NCBI GenBank assembly: GCA_945883845.1
Contig: CAMCYI010000001.1
Span: 62,001 to 126,000 of the forward strand
Reading direction: 5' to 3'
DNA length: 64,000 nt
Source of the DNA: Bacteriovorax stolpii
Lineage (GTDB): Bacteria; Bdellovibrionota; Bacteriovoracia; Bacteriovoracales; Bacteriovoracaceae
Shown: positions 43,850-52,844 of the stretch, piece after piece
How positions within the stretch are numbered: the stretch's first letter is position 1
How the letters are laid out: each line of letters begins with the position of its first letter
Program-made: the position numbers and the translations under genes
Notes under the pieces: generated by a model
Databases searched by the model: none
The model's input: the letters and a program-made list of their open reading frames with translations, nothing else
What the model was told of the DNA's origin: nothing

Positions 43850-45070
43850 TCATTCGTCTTCGTAACGAAGAGAGCTTGAGATCGTTTCGATCCCGATATC
43901 ATCTCCATCATCATCATCATCCGCTGCGTTCTCAAATTCATCTTCTTCGAAATCAAATTCCGAAGTGATGTTGAGCTCGTTGAGAACTTTGTAAAACTCT
44001 TTATCGTCAGAAAGATCTGAGAGAAGAGCTTCAATGTATTTCGTCGGATACTTAGAGATAAGTTCTTCGATGTACTCCTGAAGTTTTCCTTCTTTCAGGA
44101 TATCGCGTTTCTTCTGAATAACCTTCCAATTACGGAGGTAATGAAGACGACAGTAACTTTGAGTTGTGCGGATGTTATCACAGCCCTTCTCTACACATTC
44201 ATCGTTCTTAGCATCGATAAAGAAATCCATTGTACCAATGGCTTCAGCGATATCTTTCCAGTTGAAGTGTTCACGGAGTTCAGCGATCTCGTCAGCAATC
44301 TTGCCTTCGATATCAGAGAGGAGATTGTTGTTGTATTTTCCACGGGCAGGTTTGCCAGCAAAGAGATCGACTTGTGTGTCGTCTTCGTAAGCTTTCTTGC
44401 CTGTTTTTTTAACGGCTTTGCCTTTCTTAGCGTATTCGAGGAATTCATCTTCTTCGTCGTCTTCGTTTTTGCGGGGACGGGCAGACATTCCTTCTTCTTC
44501 TTCACCGAAAGCGCCCTCTTCGTCGTCATCGCCTTTCTTGCCCTTGTTCTTGGCGGCTTTTTTCTCAGCTTTGATTCTTTCAATTTCAGCTGCTTTATCG
44601 GCTTTCGCCTGGAGCTTTTCCTGCTCTTTTTGTTTCTTCTCTTGTTCTTTCAGTCTTTCTTTATCTTTCGCTACTTTGTCTTTGTCCTTAGCTGCGAGAG
44701 CTTTTTCTTTGACCTTTTCTTTATCAGCGAGAGCTTTTTCACGAACTTTATCTTTCGCGGCCATTGCTTTTTCTTTAGCAGCAAGTGCTTTCTCTTTTTC
44801 TTTCAGCTTTCTCTCCTGCTCTTTTGTGAGGACAGGTTTTTTGGCCATGAATTTGCTGGCCGCTTTAAGAACAGTTTTAGCGAGAGACTTCGTAGGTTTT
44901 TCAGCTTTTTTTGGTGCAGCTTTTTTTGCAGGAACTGCCTTCTTGGCAGGAGTTTTTTTGGCCATCTTGGGTACTACTTTTTTTGGAGAAGCTTTCGCTT
45001 GTGGTTTTTTAGCAGGTTTGGCTGCTTGCTTTTTCACAGGCAGTTTAGCAGCAGGCTTCTTTTTAGCCAT
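43850..45070 (-). CDS. Histone-H1-like Lys/Ala/Pro-rich protein with C-terminal zinc-site domain
   Basis: A 406-residue protein. Residues 1-75 are Lys/Ala/Pro-rich with KKAxPKK and PAKKA repeats, like bacterial H1-type DNA-binding tails. Residues 80-190 are charged (KEKxLAAKDK repeats), probably a long helix. After an acidic stretch, a folded domain (about 255-375) contains C-X4-C-X9-C-X2-H (ECVEKGC, then YCRLH, near 292-308), a likely zinc site. The end is again acidic (DDDDDGDD). A GGAGAA site precedes the ATG. It may shape the nucleoid or bind RNA; function unproven. Confidence 0.82.
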   Translation of the reverse strand: MAKKKPAAKLPVKKQAAKPAKKPQAKASPKKVVPKMAKKTPAKKAVPAKKAAPKKAEKPTKSLAKTVLKAASKFMAKKPVLTKEQERKLKEKEKALAAKEKAMAAKDKVREKALADKEKVKEKALAAKDKDKVAKDKERLKEQEKKQKEQEKLQAKADKAAEIERIKAEKKAAKNKGKKGDDDEEGAFGEEEEGMSARPRKNEDDEEDEFLEYAKKGKAVKKTGKKAYEDDTQVDLFAGKPARGKYNNNLLSDIEGKIADEIAELREHFNWKDIAEAIGTMDFFIDAKNDECVEKGCDNIRTTQSYCRLHYLRNWKVIQKKRDILKEGKLQEYIEELISKYPTKYIEALLSDLSDDKEFYKVLNELNITSEFDFEEDEFENAADDDDDGDDIGIETISSSLRYEDE

Positions 45071-45130
45071 GTTATTCTCCTCTAAAGATTTCGACCGACT
45101 TACTTACTAAGTCATTACAATAAATTTAGT

Positions 45131-45153
45131 GGACACTCTAGCAAAGAGTGTCC
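45131..45153 (-). terminator. Stem-loop, probable terminator of the beta-oxidation operon
   Basis: Perfect 9-bp repeat GGACACTCT (45131-45139) and AGAGTGTCC (45145-45153) with a 5-base loop, 16 bases past the acyl-CoA dehydrogenase stop. The T tail on the minus strand is weak (ACTAAATTT), so efficiency is doubtful. Confidence 0.6.
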
Positions 45154-45169
45154 GGTTTTGACGAGTAAT

Positions 45170-46312
45170 TTAATGAATGTTTTTAAGTTCCGCGTTTGCG
45201 ATCACCATACGCTGAACTTCAGAGGTTCCCTCATAGATTTCGGTAATCTTCGCATCCCTGAACATGCGTTCAACGGGATATTCTTTGGTGTAACCATTGC
45301 CTCCGCAGAGTTGAATGGCCTTGGTAGTGACCCACATGGCACTTTCAGAGGCCATTAGTTTCGCTTGAGCAGACTCTTTGGAATATGGAAGCTCTGCATC
45401 CTTGAGGGCGGATGCATGATAAATCAAAAGTCGTGACGCACCGATCTTGGTGCTCATATCGGCCAGCATAAACTGAATTCCCTGAAGATTTGAGAGCGGT
45501 GCACCGAATTGAATTCTCTGAGTTGTGTATCTGATCGCATAATCGAATGCACCTTGAGCGATCCCGAGGGCCTGAGCTGCAATCCCGATACGTCCACCGT
45601 CGAGAGTCGCCATGGCCAAACGGAAACCTTTTTCTGCTTCACCAAGAAGAGCATCTTTAGGAACTTTAACTTTATCAAAAGCAAGCTGACATGTTGAAGA
45701 GCCGCGGATTCCGAGCTTGTCTTCTTCCTTGATGATCGAGAAACCAGGGGTCGAAGTCTCGACGATGAAACAAGAAATCCCTTTATAGTCCGGAGTCTTT
45801 TTTGTTTTCGCAAAAACGATACACACGCCGGCTTCTTTGCCGTTTGTAATCCAGTTTTTTACACCGTTAATTTCCCAGTGATCACCTTTATCTTCTGCAA
45901 AAGTTGTCAGTGATCCTGCATCTGAGCCTGCGTTTGGTTCAGAAAGACAGAAACATCCGATCCATTCGCCGGTTGCCATCTTCGGAAGATATTTTTGCTT
46001 TTGTGCTTCTGTTCCAAAGTTCAAAATCGGCCAGATCGCGAGTGATGTATGAGCGGAAATGAACACACCTGTTGAGGCACAGTTACGCGAAATTTCTTCG
46101 ATAATAAGAGCGTACGAGAGGTAGTCCATTCCTGCTCCGCCGTACTCTTCCGGAATGTAAGAACCAAGAAAACCATTATCAGAGAGTTTCTGGATTTGTG
46201 TTTTCGGAAGGTGCCCTTCTTCATCCACTTTCATGGCGAAAGGAAGAATTTCCGAGTCGGAAAACTTCTTGAGCATACTACGAACTTCTTTGTACTTTTC
46301 ATCGAGTAACAT
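45170..46312 (-). CDS. Acyl-CoA dehydrogenase, short/medium-chain type
   Basis: FAD enzyme of 380 residues. The motifs LSEPNAGSDAGS, INGVKNWITNG, QLCGGNGYTKEYPVERMFRDAK and the catalytic Glu in IYEGTSEVQ are all present. It resembles butyryl-CoA dehydrogenases in length and motifs, which fits the hydratase and hydroxybutyryl-CoA dehydrogenase genes in the same operon. Last gene before the stem-loop at 45131. Confidence 0.94.
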   Translation of the reverse strand: MLLDEKYKEVRSMLKKFSDSEILPFAMKVDEEGHLPKTQIQKLSDNGFLGSYIPEEYGGAGMDYLSYALIIEEISRNCASTGVFISAHTSLAIWPILNFGTEAQKQKYLPKMATGEWIGCFCLSEPNAGSDAGSLTTFAEDKGDHWEINGVKNWITNGKEAGVCIVFAKTKKTPDYKGISCFIVETSTPGFSIIKEEDKLGIRGSSTCQLAFDKVKVPKDALLGEAEKGFRLAMATLDGGRIGIAAQALGIAQGAFDYAIRYTTQRIQFGAPLSNLQGIQFMLADMSTKIGASRLLIYHASALKDAELPYSKESAQAKLMASESAMWVTTKAIQLCGGNGYTKEYPVERMFRDAKITEIYEGTSEVQRMVIANAELKNIH

Positions 46313-46327
46313 ATGGTTGATTCCTTA

Positions 46328-47110
46328 TTAAAATTGAGCTTTTCTTTTTTCTACGAAAGCAGTTGTTCCTTCGATCATTTGCGATGTCTGGAAAATTTTC
46401 CCGAAAGCTTTTGCTTCGATAGCGAGACCTTCTTCAAGAGTATGTTCTGTACCAGAACGAAGAGTTTCTTTTGCTCTCGCGATGGCCGCATTTGAATTTG
46501 CATTGGAGAGATTAAACCAGTTCTGACAACCTTCGAGGAGTTTTGCTTTATCATCAAACACCTCGAGAGCAATCCCGAGATTTTTTGCTTCTTCACTTGT
46601 GACACTGCGGCCGGAGAACATGAGTTCTTTGGCACGTCTTTCGCCCACAATCCGCGTGAGTCTTTGTGTACCACCGAAACCAGGAATTAATCCGAGTTTG
46701 ACTTCCGGTAAACCAAAAACAGCATTCTTCGAGGCGAAAATAAAATCACAACTCATCGCCATTTCAAATCCACCACCGAGCGCAAAACCATTAACAGCTG
46801 CAATCGTCGGGTATGGAAGTGATTCAAGTAAAAGTGTGACTTGCTGGCCAAGTTCGGCAAACGCCTGTGCTTCACCATTAGTCATCGGCTTCATCTCTGC
46901 AATGTCCGCGCCTGCAATAAAAGCTTTTTCGCCTTCACCGATGAGGATGAGGCCTTTGAGATTTTTCTCCCGCAATTCCATCAGGCAGTGCTTCAGCTCG
47001 CGATGAACCTGAATGTTGAGAGCATTGAGTTTCGCAGGACGATTGATGGTGAGAATTCCCACGTCGCCGGTTGCATCAAGAGTGATCGTTTCGAAATTAT
47101 TTTGTGTCAT
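46328..47110 (-). CDS. Enoyl-CoA hydratase (crotonase family)
   Basis: Hydrates enoyl-CoA to 3-hydroxyacyl-CoA, 260 residues. The oxyanion-hole segments AFIAGADIAEM and ALGGGFEMAMSCDF are present, with the two catalytic glutamates expected in GLPEVKLGLIPGFGGTQRL and nearby. The ATG at 47110 overlaps the upstream dehydrogenase stop by 14 bases; the longer frame is an overlap artefact. Confidence 0.94.
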   Translation of the reverse strand: MTQNNFETITLDATGDVGILTINRPAKLNALNIQVHRELKHCLMELREKNLKGLILIGEGEKAFIAGADIAEMKPMTNGEAQAFAELGQQVTLLLESLPYPTIAAVNGFALGGGFEMAMSCDFIFASKNAVFGLPEVKLGLIPGFGGTQRLTRIVGERRAKELMFSGRSVTSEEAKNLGIALEVFDDKAKLLEGCQNWFNLSNANSNAAIARAKETLRSGTEHTLEEGLAIEAKAFGKIFQTSQMIEGTTAFVEKRKAQF

Positions 47111-47957
47111 AAATATGGAATCCCTTTCCATTCTTGCGGCCATAGCGACCTGCGGCCACGTACTGACGAAGAAGTGGACATGGTCTGTATTTCGTATCAG
47201 CAAGACCATCGTGAAGAACGTTCATAATAGCGAGACAAGTATCAAGGCCGATAAAATCAGCCAGCTCAAGCGGGCCCATAGGCTGATTTGTTCCGAGCTT
47301 CATCGCTGTATCAATATCTTTAGCTGAAGCGACACCTTCGTAAAGAGCGTAAACAGCTTCGTTGATCATCGGCATGAGGATGCGGTTTACGGCGAATCCA
47401 GGATAATCCTGAGCTGCAATCCAAGTCTTACCCATTTTCTGCGCCACCGAAGCGACTGTCGTAAAAGTTTCTTCGCTCGTCTCAAGACCACGAATTCCTT
47501 CAACGAGTTTCATCACAGGTACCGGATTCATGAAATGCATCCCGGCGACCAGGTGCGGACGCTTTGTAACCGCAGCAATTTCAGTAATTGAGATTGAAGA
47601 TGTATTACTCGCAAGAATCGCAACTGAATTCACCACTTCATCAAGTTTTCTGAAAATATCAAATTTAAGTTCACGCTTTTCCGTAGCTGCCTCAATGACG
47701 AGGTCGCAGTTTTTGAGATCCGTCATATTTTCAGACGTTCTGATTTTTGCGTATGCTGCCTTCGCATCATCAGCACTCCACTTCCCTTTTTCAGTTCCTT
47801 TATCGAGCTGCGTCTTAATGAAGTTGTGGCCGAAATCGAGAGAATTTTTGAAAGCGTCGAAAAGAACAACTTCATAGCCAGTCTGTGCGGCCACCTGAGC
47901 GATACCACGCCCCATCTGTCCTGCGCCAACAATTCCAACAACTTGAATAGCTTTCAT
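47097..47957 (-). CDS. 3-hydroxybutyryl-CoA dehydrogenase
   Basis: NAD-dependent dehydrogenase of 286 residues acting on 3-hydroxyacyl-CoA, probably the C4 form given its single-domain length. The Rossmann motif GAGQMGRGIAQVAA, the catalytic His in GMHFMNPVPVMKLVE and the C-terminal dimer domain (RILMPMINEAVYAL) are clear. First gene of the three-gene operon, with a candidate promoter at 48002-48031. Confidence 0.95.
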   Translation of the reverse strand: MKAIQVVGIVGAGQMGRGIAQVAAQTGYEVVLFDAFKNSLDFGHNFIKTQLDKGTEKGKWSADDAKAAYAKIRTSENMTDLKNCDLVIEAATEKRELKFDIFRKLDEVVNSVAILASNTSSISITEIAAVTKRPHLVAGMHFMNPVPVMKLVEGIRGLETSEETFTTVASVAQKMGKTWIAAQDYPGFAVNRILMPMINEAVYALYEGVASAKDIDTAMKLGTNQPMGPLELADFIGLDTCLAIMNVLHDGLADTKYRPCPLLRQYVAAGRYGRKNGKGFHIYDTK

Positions 47958-48001
47958 CTGTGAAAATCCTTATCGAAATGGAGAGAAGTATTTGAGAATT
48001 A

Positions 48002-48031
48002 ACAATATGATGTGAGGAATGGAGAGGTCAA
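48002..48031 (-). promoter_or_regulatory. Candidate promoter of the beta-oxidation operon
   Basis: On the minus strand TTGACC (48026-48031) and TATTGT (48002-48007) are 18 bases apart, about 45 bases before the ATG at 47957. The -35 is good and the -10 is moderate. It is back to back with the rpsT promoter. Confidence 0.45.
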
Positions 48032-48044
48032 CATCGATTCACTC

Positions 48045-48074
48045 TTGCCATGAAGGTGAAGGCTGGTTTATAAC
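48045..48074 (+). promoter_or_regulatory. Candidate rpsT promoter
   Basis: TTGCCA (48045-48050) and TATAAC (48069-48074) are 18 bases apart, each one base off consensus, giving a leader of about 36 bases to the GTG start with an AGGAGAT ribosome site. A strong promoter suits a ribosomal protein gene. Confidence 0.6.
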
Positions 48075-48116
48075 TTCGCAATATTTTTATAGATATGAAA
48101 TTTTAGGAGATCCACC

Positions 48117-48380
48117 GTGGCGAATCACAAGTCATCTGAAAAAAGAGCAAAACAAGAAAAAACTCGTCGTATGACGAACAAAATCAAAACAGCTTCATCA
48201 CGCACAACTGTTAAGGCCCTTCGCGAAGCTGTTGCTAAAGGCGACAAAGTTACAGCGAAGACTCTCTTAACGAAAGCTCAGTCGATGCTTGCTAAACTCG
48301 CTAAGTCACCAGCGATGAAAAAGCAGACAGCTTCGCGTAAGACTTCGCGTCTCACTAAACTCGTTGCCGGTCTTAAATAA
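48117..48380 (+). CDS. rpsT: 30S ribosomal protein S20
   Basis: Small basic protein of 87 residues that binds the 5' domain of 16S rRNA early in 30S assembly. The N-terminal MANHKSSEKRAKQ and the Lys/Ala-rich helices with SPAMKKQTASRKTSRL are typical. The start codon is GTG, with AGGAGAT eight bases upstream; non-ATG starts are common in rpsT. It is a single-gene unit, with its own promoter and terminator. Confidence 0.97.
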   Translation: MANHKSSEKRAKQEKTRRMTNKIKTASSRTTVKALREAVAKGDKVTAKTLLTKAQSMLAKLAKSPAMKKQTASRKTSRLTKLVAGLK

Positions 48381-48414
48381 AGATAGCCAACGTCCCTAGC
48401 TTTTTTAAAAATAG

Positions 48415-48449
48415 AGCCCAAAGTATATAAGTACTTTGGGCTTTTTTTT
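48415..48449 (+). terminator. Rho-independent terminator of rpsT
   Basis: Perfect 11-bp stem (AGCCCAAAGTA at 48415-48425 with 48432-48442), a 6-base loop and a run of eight T. It separates rpsT from lemA. Confidence 0.9.
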
Positions 48450-48463
48450 ATTTCAGGAGCTTC

Positions 48464-49045
48464 ATGAAATTCACGACTTTATTGACCATACTTTTCACGT
48501 CCCTCTTTCTCACATCTTGCGGACTACAATCCATTCCTCAGTCAAACAACAGAGTTGAAGCTGAATGGGCCGAAGTGATGAACCAGTACAAACGCAGGTC
48601 GGATCTCATTCCAAATCTCGTGGCCACTGTGAAAGGCTACGCTAAACACGAATCAGAGACGCTTGAAGGTGTGATCGCTGCACGTGCAAAAGCGACGGCT
48701 GTCACTGTTGATGCAAAAAATCTCACACCGGAAAAGCTCAAAGAATTTCAGGCAGCTCAAAGTGGAGTTTCACAGGCCCTTGGTCGCCTAATGGTTGTTT
48801 CAGAAAGATACCCAGACCTTAAAGCAAATACGAATTTCCAGGGTCTTCAGGTTCAACTCGAAGGTACAGAAAACAGAATCACTGTGGCCCGTCGTCGCTA
48901 CATCGAGGCAGTGCAGGAATTCAATAATCTCGTGACGGTATTTCCAACGAGCTTAACAAATTCGATCATTCACCACTTTGAGAAGAAGCCTCAGTTCACA
49001 ACGACTGAAGCGGAACAGAAAACTCCAGAAGTTAATTTTCAGTGA
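48464..49045 (+). CDS. lemA: LemA family lipoprotein
   Basis: A 193-residue coiled-helix protein with a lipobox (FLTSC, Cys19), so probably lipidated rather than anchored by a helix as in some LemA proteins. The family signature is clear: EWAEVMNQYKRRSDLIPNLV, ARAKAT, ERYPDLKANTNFQGLQVQLEGTENRI in pieces, and RRRYIEAVQEFNN. Role unknown; it is usually found with TPM-domain genes, as here. It overlaps the next gene as TGATG. Confidence 0.93.
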   Translation: MKFTTLLTILFTSLFLTSCGLQSIPQSNNRVEAEWAEVMNQYKRRSDLIPNLVATVKGYAKHESETLEGVIAARAKATAVTVDAKNLTPEKLKEFQAAQSGVSQALGRLMVVSERYPDLKANTNFQGLQVQLEGTENRITVARRRYIEAVQEFNNLVTVFPTSLTNSIIHHFEKKPQFTTTEAEQKTPEVNFQ

Positions 49046-49908
49046 TGGCATTCGTCAGTCTCTTCCTTGTTACTTTCCTGGCATGGGGACTTGAAGTTCA
49101 GGTCCCTGCACTTTCATCGCCTGTTATGGATTTAGCTTCGATGATGAGTGCCGATGAACAAAAAGACCTTTCAGATTTTGCCTACGAAATCTATACCAAC
49201 AAAGGCCCACAGATTACTATTCTCACAGTCCCTGATCTTCAGGGATTTGCGATAGAGGATTATTCTATGGCCGTTGTTGAGAAATGGCAGCTCGGAACGA
49301 AAGACGCGGGCAATGGTCTTCTTGTCTTGATTTCAAAAGCTGATCGAAAAGTCCGCATTGAAGTTGGCGACGGTATCGAAGGCGAGATTACGGATTATGA
49401 AACGGCAAAATACACCCGCGAAGTTTTCCCGAGATATTTCCGCGAAGGTGATTTTCACGGGGCCTTGAAAGTTTTCATGGAAGATGTGGCCCTGAAGTTC
49501 AACATCAAGAAGACTGATGGTACTTCGCTGGTCAGACGTGCACCTGCCCGCAGAGGCGGATTCAGTGGCGCAGGTTTTCTTCCTCTCATTATCGCTTTTA
49601 TCTTCATTAACATGGTTTTCAGGAAGCGTGCAGGCGTTCGTGGGCTAGCGAGCGGTATCGTCGGTGCGGGCCTCGGGTGGTTTCTACTCCCGGGAGTGGG
49701 CATCGGACTTCTGATCGTCTTCTTCATTGTCAGCATGCTCCTTGGGTTTGTCGGAATGAATAACATGCTTCATGGCTCTTCCATGGGTGGCGGAAGCTAC
49801 CGTGGTGGTGGCGGATTTGGAGGCGGTGGTTTCGGCGGTGGCGGTGGTGGTAGTTGGGGTGGAGGCGGCGGCGGATTTTCCGGCGGCGGCTCATCAGGGA
49901 GCTGGTAA
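49045..49908 (+). CDS. TPM-domain membrane protein with Gly-rich tail (YgcG family)
   Basis: About 287 residues: a signal peptide, a periplasmic TPM domain (about 25-150; VMDLASMMSADEQKDL, GNGLLVLISKADRKVRIEVGDGIEG in parts), two or three membrane helices (about 175-240) and a C-terminal Gly/Ser repeat tail (GGGGFGGGG, SGSW). The ATG at 49045 is used; a GTG three bases before is in frame. The function of the family is unclear, perhaps membrane protein turnover. It is coupled to lemA and to the second TPM gene. Confidence 0.88.
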   Translation: MAFVSLFLVTFLAWGLEVQVPALSSPVMDLASMMSADEQKDLSDFAYEIYTNKGPQITILTVPDLQGFAIEDYSMAVVEKWQLGTKDAGNGLLVLISKADRKVRIEVGDGIEGEITDYETAKYTREVFPRYFREGDFHGALKVFMEDVALKFNIKKTDGTSLVRRAPARRGGFSGAGFLPLIIAFIFINMVFRKRAGVRGLASGIVGAGLGWFLLPGVGIGLLIVFFIVSMLLGFVGMNNMLHGSSMGGGSYRGGGGFGGGGFGGGGGGSWGGGGGGFSGGGSSGSW

Positions 49909-50534
49909 TGAGAGAAATACTGATTCAAGAAGATGTTACTCTCGTCGAGCAAAAGATTGCCGAGTTTGAAAACAGAACTGGTTGTGATCTTCTTCTCGTG
50001 ATCGCAAAAGAATCTGATCCCTATCCTGCAGCTCCGTTACGGTTCGGAGTCCTCAGTGCGTTTCTTATATCTCTGGGATTCAGCTACTACCTCGACTTTC
50101 ATCAGAACTTTCTCTGGCCAATTTTTTTCCTTGTTCTCACGATGGTCTTTACCTGGCTTGGAAACTTTCCTTTCCTGAAGCGACTCGCCCTGAGCTCTTG
50201 GGAAACGAAGAGAGAAACTCTTGAAAAAGCGATTGAGCAGTTTCATTCTCTTGGTACTTCGAAAGTCAGTCATGCGATGACCGCGATGATCATGGTTTCT
50301 GTACTCGAAAAATCGATTCATGTTCTCGTTGATGAAAAAATCAAGGAACAAATCAGTCAGTCAGAGCTTGATGATCTTATCCTCATCATGCAAAAGCATT
50401 TTAAAGACGGAAACATGGCCCTTGGATTCATCCAGAGCATTCAGAGTCTCGAAGAGAAAATCCTCAAAGACTTCGGTGGCAAAGTCAGCCACACACATTC
50501 ATCTCAATTGAACGATAAGGTGCTCTTCATATGA
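49908..50534 (+). CDS. Second TPM-domain protein, without signal peptide
   Basis: A 208-residue TPM-like protein. The first 30 residues give the opening of the domain (DVTLVEQKIAEFENRTGCDLLLVIAKE in parts), then two close membrane helices (about 42-85) interrupt it, and the remaining domain follows (EKAIEQFHSLG, SVLEKSIHVLVDEKI). It starts within the upstream stop as TAATG and ends as an ATGA overlap with purB. It is shorter than its neighbour and has no Gly-rich tail. Confidence 0.8.
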   Translation: MREILIQEDVTLVEQKIAEFENRTGCDLLLVIAKESDPYPAAPLRFGVLSAFLISLGFSYYLDFHQNFLWPIFFLVLTMVFTWLGNFPFLKRLALSSWETKRETLEKAIEQFHSLGTSKVSHAMTAMIMVSVLEKSIHVLVDEKIKEQISQSELDDLILIMQKHFKDGNMALGFIQSIQSLEEKILKDFGGKVSHTHSSQLNDKVLFI

Positions 50535-51820
50535 TTAGCCGTTATGACGTAAAAGAGATCTCTGCCTTCTGGACTGACGAAAGCCGCTTCAAGTATTACC
50601 TCGAAGTTGAAATCGCTCACCTGAGATCCCTTGAAGAAGATGGCATTGTTCCTAAGGGTCTTGCGGAGAAACTCAAAAGTGCGAAGATCGATCCCGAGCG
50701 TATTTCTGAAATTGAGAAGACCACAGGTCATGACGTGATCGCATTCTGTACAAGTGTGACGGAACAGTTTGAGCCGGAAGACGGACGTTTCTTCCATTTC
50801 GGCATAACCTCGTCCGATGTTATTGATACAGCTCATGCATTGCTCATCAAAGACAGCATGAAAATTGTTGAAAAAGATATGCAGGCCCTTGGCGAAGCTC
50901 TTAAAAAGAAAGCAAATGAAACGAGTGACCTCCTCTGCATCGGTCGATCTCACGGCATTCATGCCGAAGCGATGGTTTTCGGTCACAAATTTCTTTCATT
51001 TTTCAGCGAACTCAAACGTCGTGACAAAGAATGGAAAGAATCAACTCTTGAACTCACGGGCCAGCTCTCCGGTGCCGTCGGTAACTATACTGTTGTGTCT
51101 CCGGAACTCGAAGAAAGCACATTGAAGAAACTTGGATTGAAAGTAGAGCCTGTTTCAACTCAGGTGATCCCTCGTGACCGCTATGCTCATATCATTTCTA
51201 TCGGAGCGCTCACTTCTTCACTTCTTGATCGCATCGCGACTGAGTTCAGGCTGCTTCAGCATTCAGACGTTGATGAGCTCCGTGAAGGATTCTCCAAGGG
51301 CCAGAAAGGCTCATCGACCATGCCCCATAAGAAAAATCCGATCTCTTCAGAGAATATCGCAGGACTCTCGCGAATACTCCGCTCTCATGTGATTCCGGCC
51401 CTCGAAAACTGTGCTCTCTGGCATGAGCGCGATATTTCTCACTCAAGTGTTGAGCGAATGATGCTTCCGGATCATTTCGGGCTGTTGTCCTATGCTCTCC
51501 GCAGAATGACCAACGTGGTGGAAAATCTCGTGATTGATCGCGAGAAAATTGAATCGAGGGTTGAGAGAAACGAAAAGATCTATTCAAGTTATGTGCTTCA
51601 TCAGCTGATTCAGAACAATACTCAGACCAAACGCGAAGATCTTTACGAAGCGGTTCAGAAATCATTTTTTGAGTCCAGGACGAAGGAAGAATTGAGAGTG
51701 AATCTCGTGAAAGAACTTGATTCTCGAAAACTGAAACACGAAGCTGCGAAGTGGATTGATTTTAATTTCCTCAAAAATCACTATCAGGCGCAGTTCAAAA
51801 AGATTTCGGCTCGGGTTTAA
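50531..51820 (+). CDS. purB: Adenylosuccinate lyase
   Basis: Tetrameric lyase of 429 residues acting twice in purine synthesis: SAICAR to AICAR, and adenylosuccinate to AMP. The fumarase/lyase signature GSSTMPHKKNP with the catalytic Ser is present, as are the His in GRSHGIHAEAM and HFGITSSDVIDTA. It is coupled to the TPM gene by ATGA and faces the end of the large pur operon (38 bp between stops, no clear terminator). Confidence 0.96.
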   Translation: MISRYDVKEISAFWTDESRFKYYLEVEIAHLRSLEEDGIVPKGLAEKLKSAKIDPERISEIEKTTGHDVIAFCTSVTEQFEPEDGRFFHFGITSSDVIDTAHALLIKDSMKIVEKDMQALGEALKKKANETSDLLCIGRSHGIHAEAMVFGHKFLSFFSELKRRDKEWKESTLELTGQLSGAVGNYTVVSPELEESTLKKLGLKVEPVSTQVIPRDRYAHIISIGALTSSLLDRIATEFRLLQHSDVDELREGFSKGQKGSSTMPHKKNPISSENIAGLSRILRSHVIPALENCALWHERDISHSSVERMMLPDHFGLLSYALRRMTNVVENLVIDREKIESRVERNEKIYSSYVLHQLIQNNTQTKREDLYEAVQKSFFESRTKEELRVNLVKELDSRKLKHEAAKWIDFNFLKNHYQAQFKKISARV

Positions 51821-51857
51821 TCACTGCCAACAGGTGGTAGTAAATATCCGAATCTTC

Positions 51858-52835
51858 TTATTTGATCTTTAATCCCGCAAAGCTGGTCGTTACAGTTCCA
51901 ATAATCATTGTTTTCTCGCCCAATCCTTCAAGTGCCGTCATGAGTTTCTTCGGCTCAGCACAGGCCATGACCATCCCCACGCCCATATTGAAAGTTTCGT
52001 AAGCGCTCTCTTGTGTAAGATCAGCGCGTTTTAAAAGCTCATTCATAAAAGCCGGCCTGAAATTATCATCAGGCAATGTCGTGATCTCATATCCCAATTC
52101 TTCATTCATACGCGGAATATTTTGAAAACCGCCGCCCGTAATGTGCGCCACTGCGTGAATATTTTCACGCTGAGTTTTGAGAAGAGTCATCAGCATGTTT
52201 ACATAAAGGCGAGTAGGAGTGAGGACCTCTTTCTTGAAAGCGGTAGTATCAGTTTCTTTAAGGAGTTTGCGAACGAGCGAAAAACCGTTCGAATGAAATC
52301 CACTCGCAGCAATGGCAACCAATGCATCGCCAGCTTTTACACGATCGGCCTTAAGCCAGTTTTTCTTATCAAGCTCGCCCACGCAGAATCCAGCAAGATC
52401 ATAAACTCCATCAGCGTAGACCCCCGGCATTTCTGCTGTCTCGCCACCAATGAGAGCGCATTTTACTTCTTTGCAGGCCTTTGCGATTCCTCTGACAATT
52501 TCAGTATGAACATCGAGATCGAGTTTTCCGCAGGCCAGATAATCCAGGAAGAACATCGGGCGCGCGCCGGTACAGATCACATCGTTCACGCACATAGCGA
52601 CTAGATCCTGCCCGATCGTATCGTGAATACCGAGCTCCTGTGCGAGTTTAACTTTTGTTCCAACGCCGTCAGTGCCGGCAGCGAGGTAGCGGTCCTCGTC
52701 CATTTCGTACAGGGCGGCGAATCCACCTACACCACCGACGACTCTTTCATCGTATGTCTCGCCGATGAAAGATTTAATCTTCTCAACGAAAAGATCACCT
52801 TTTTCTACGTCTACGCCTGCTGATTTATAATCCAT
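51858..52835 (-). CDS. purM: Phosphoribosylformylglycinamidine cyclo-ligase (AIR synthetase)
   Basis: ATP-dependent closure of the imidazole ring to AIR, 325 residues. Family motifs: GVGTKVKLA, AMCVNDVICTGARPMFFLDYLA split in two, ALIGGETAEMPGVY and HITGGGFQNIPR. Normal length. It is the last gene of the purF-to-purM operon, 9 bp after purH. Confidence 0.96.
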   Translation of the reverse strand: MDYKSAGVDVEKGDLFVEKIKSFIGETYDERVVGGVGGFAALYEMDEDRYLAAGTDGVGTKVKLAQELGIHDTIGQDLVAMCVNDVICTGARPMFFLDYLACGKLDLDVHTEIVRGIAKACKEVKCALIGGETAEMPGVYADGVYDLAGFCVGELDKKNWLKADRVKAGDALVAIAASGFHSNGFSLVRKLLKETDTTAFKKEVLTPTRLYVNMLMTLLKTQRENIHAVAHITGGGFQNIPRMNEELGYEITTLPDDNFRPAFMNELLKRADLTQESAYETFNMGVGMVMACAEPKKLMTALEGLGEKTMIIGTVTTSFAGLKIK

Positions 52836-52844
52836 AACGTCCTC

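Noticed and set aside
44141..45110. Two long plus-strand open frames, rich in Phe or Ser/Ala/Leu, opposite the H1-like gene
   Set aside because: They are mirror frames of a Lys/Glu-rich repetitive coding sequence; they lack ribosome sites and any family resemblance.
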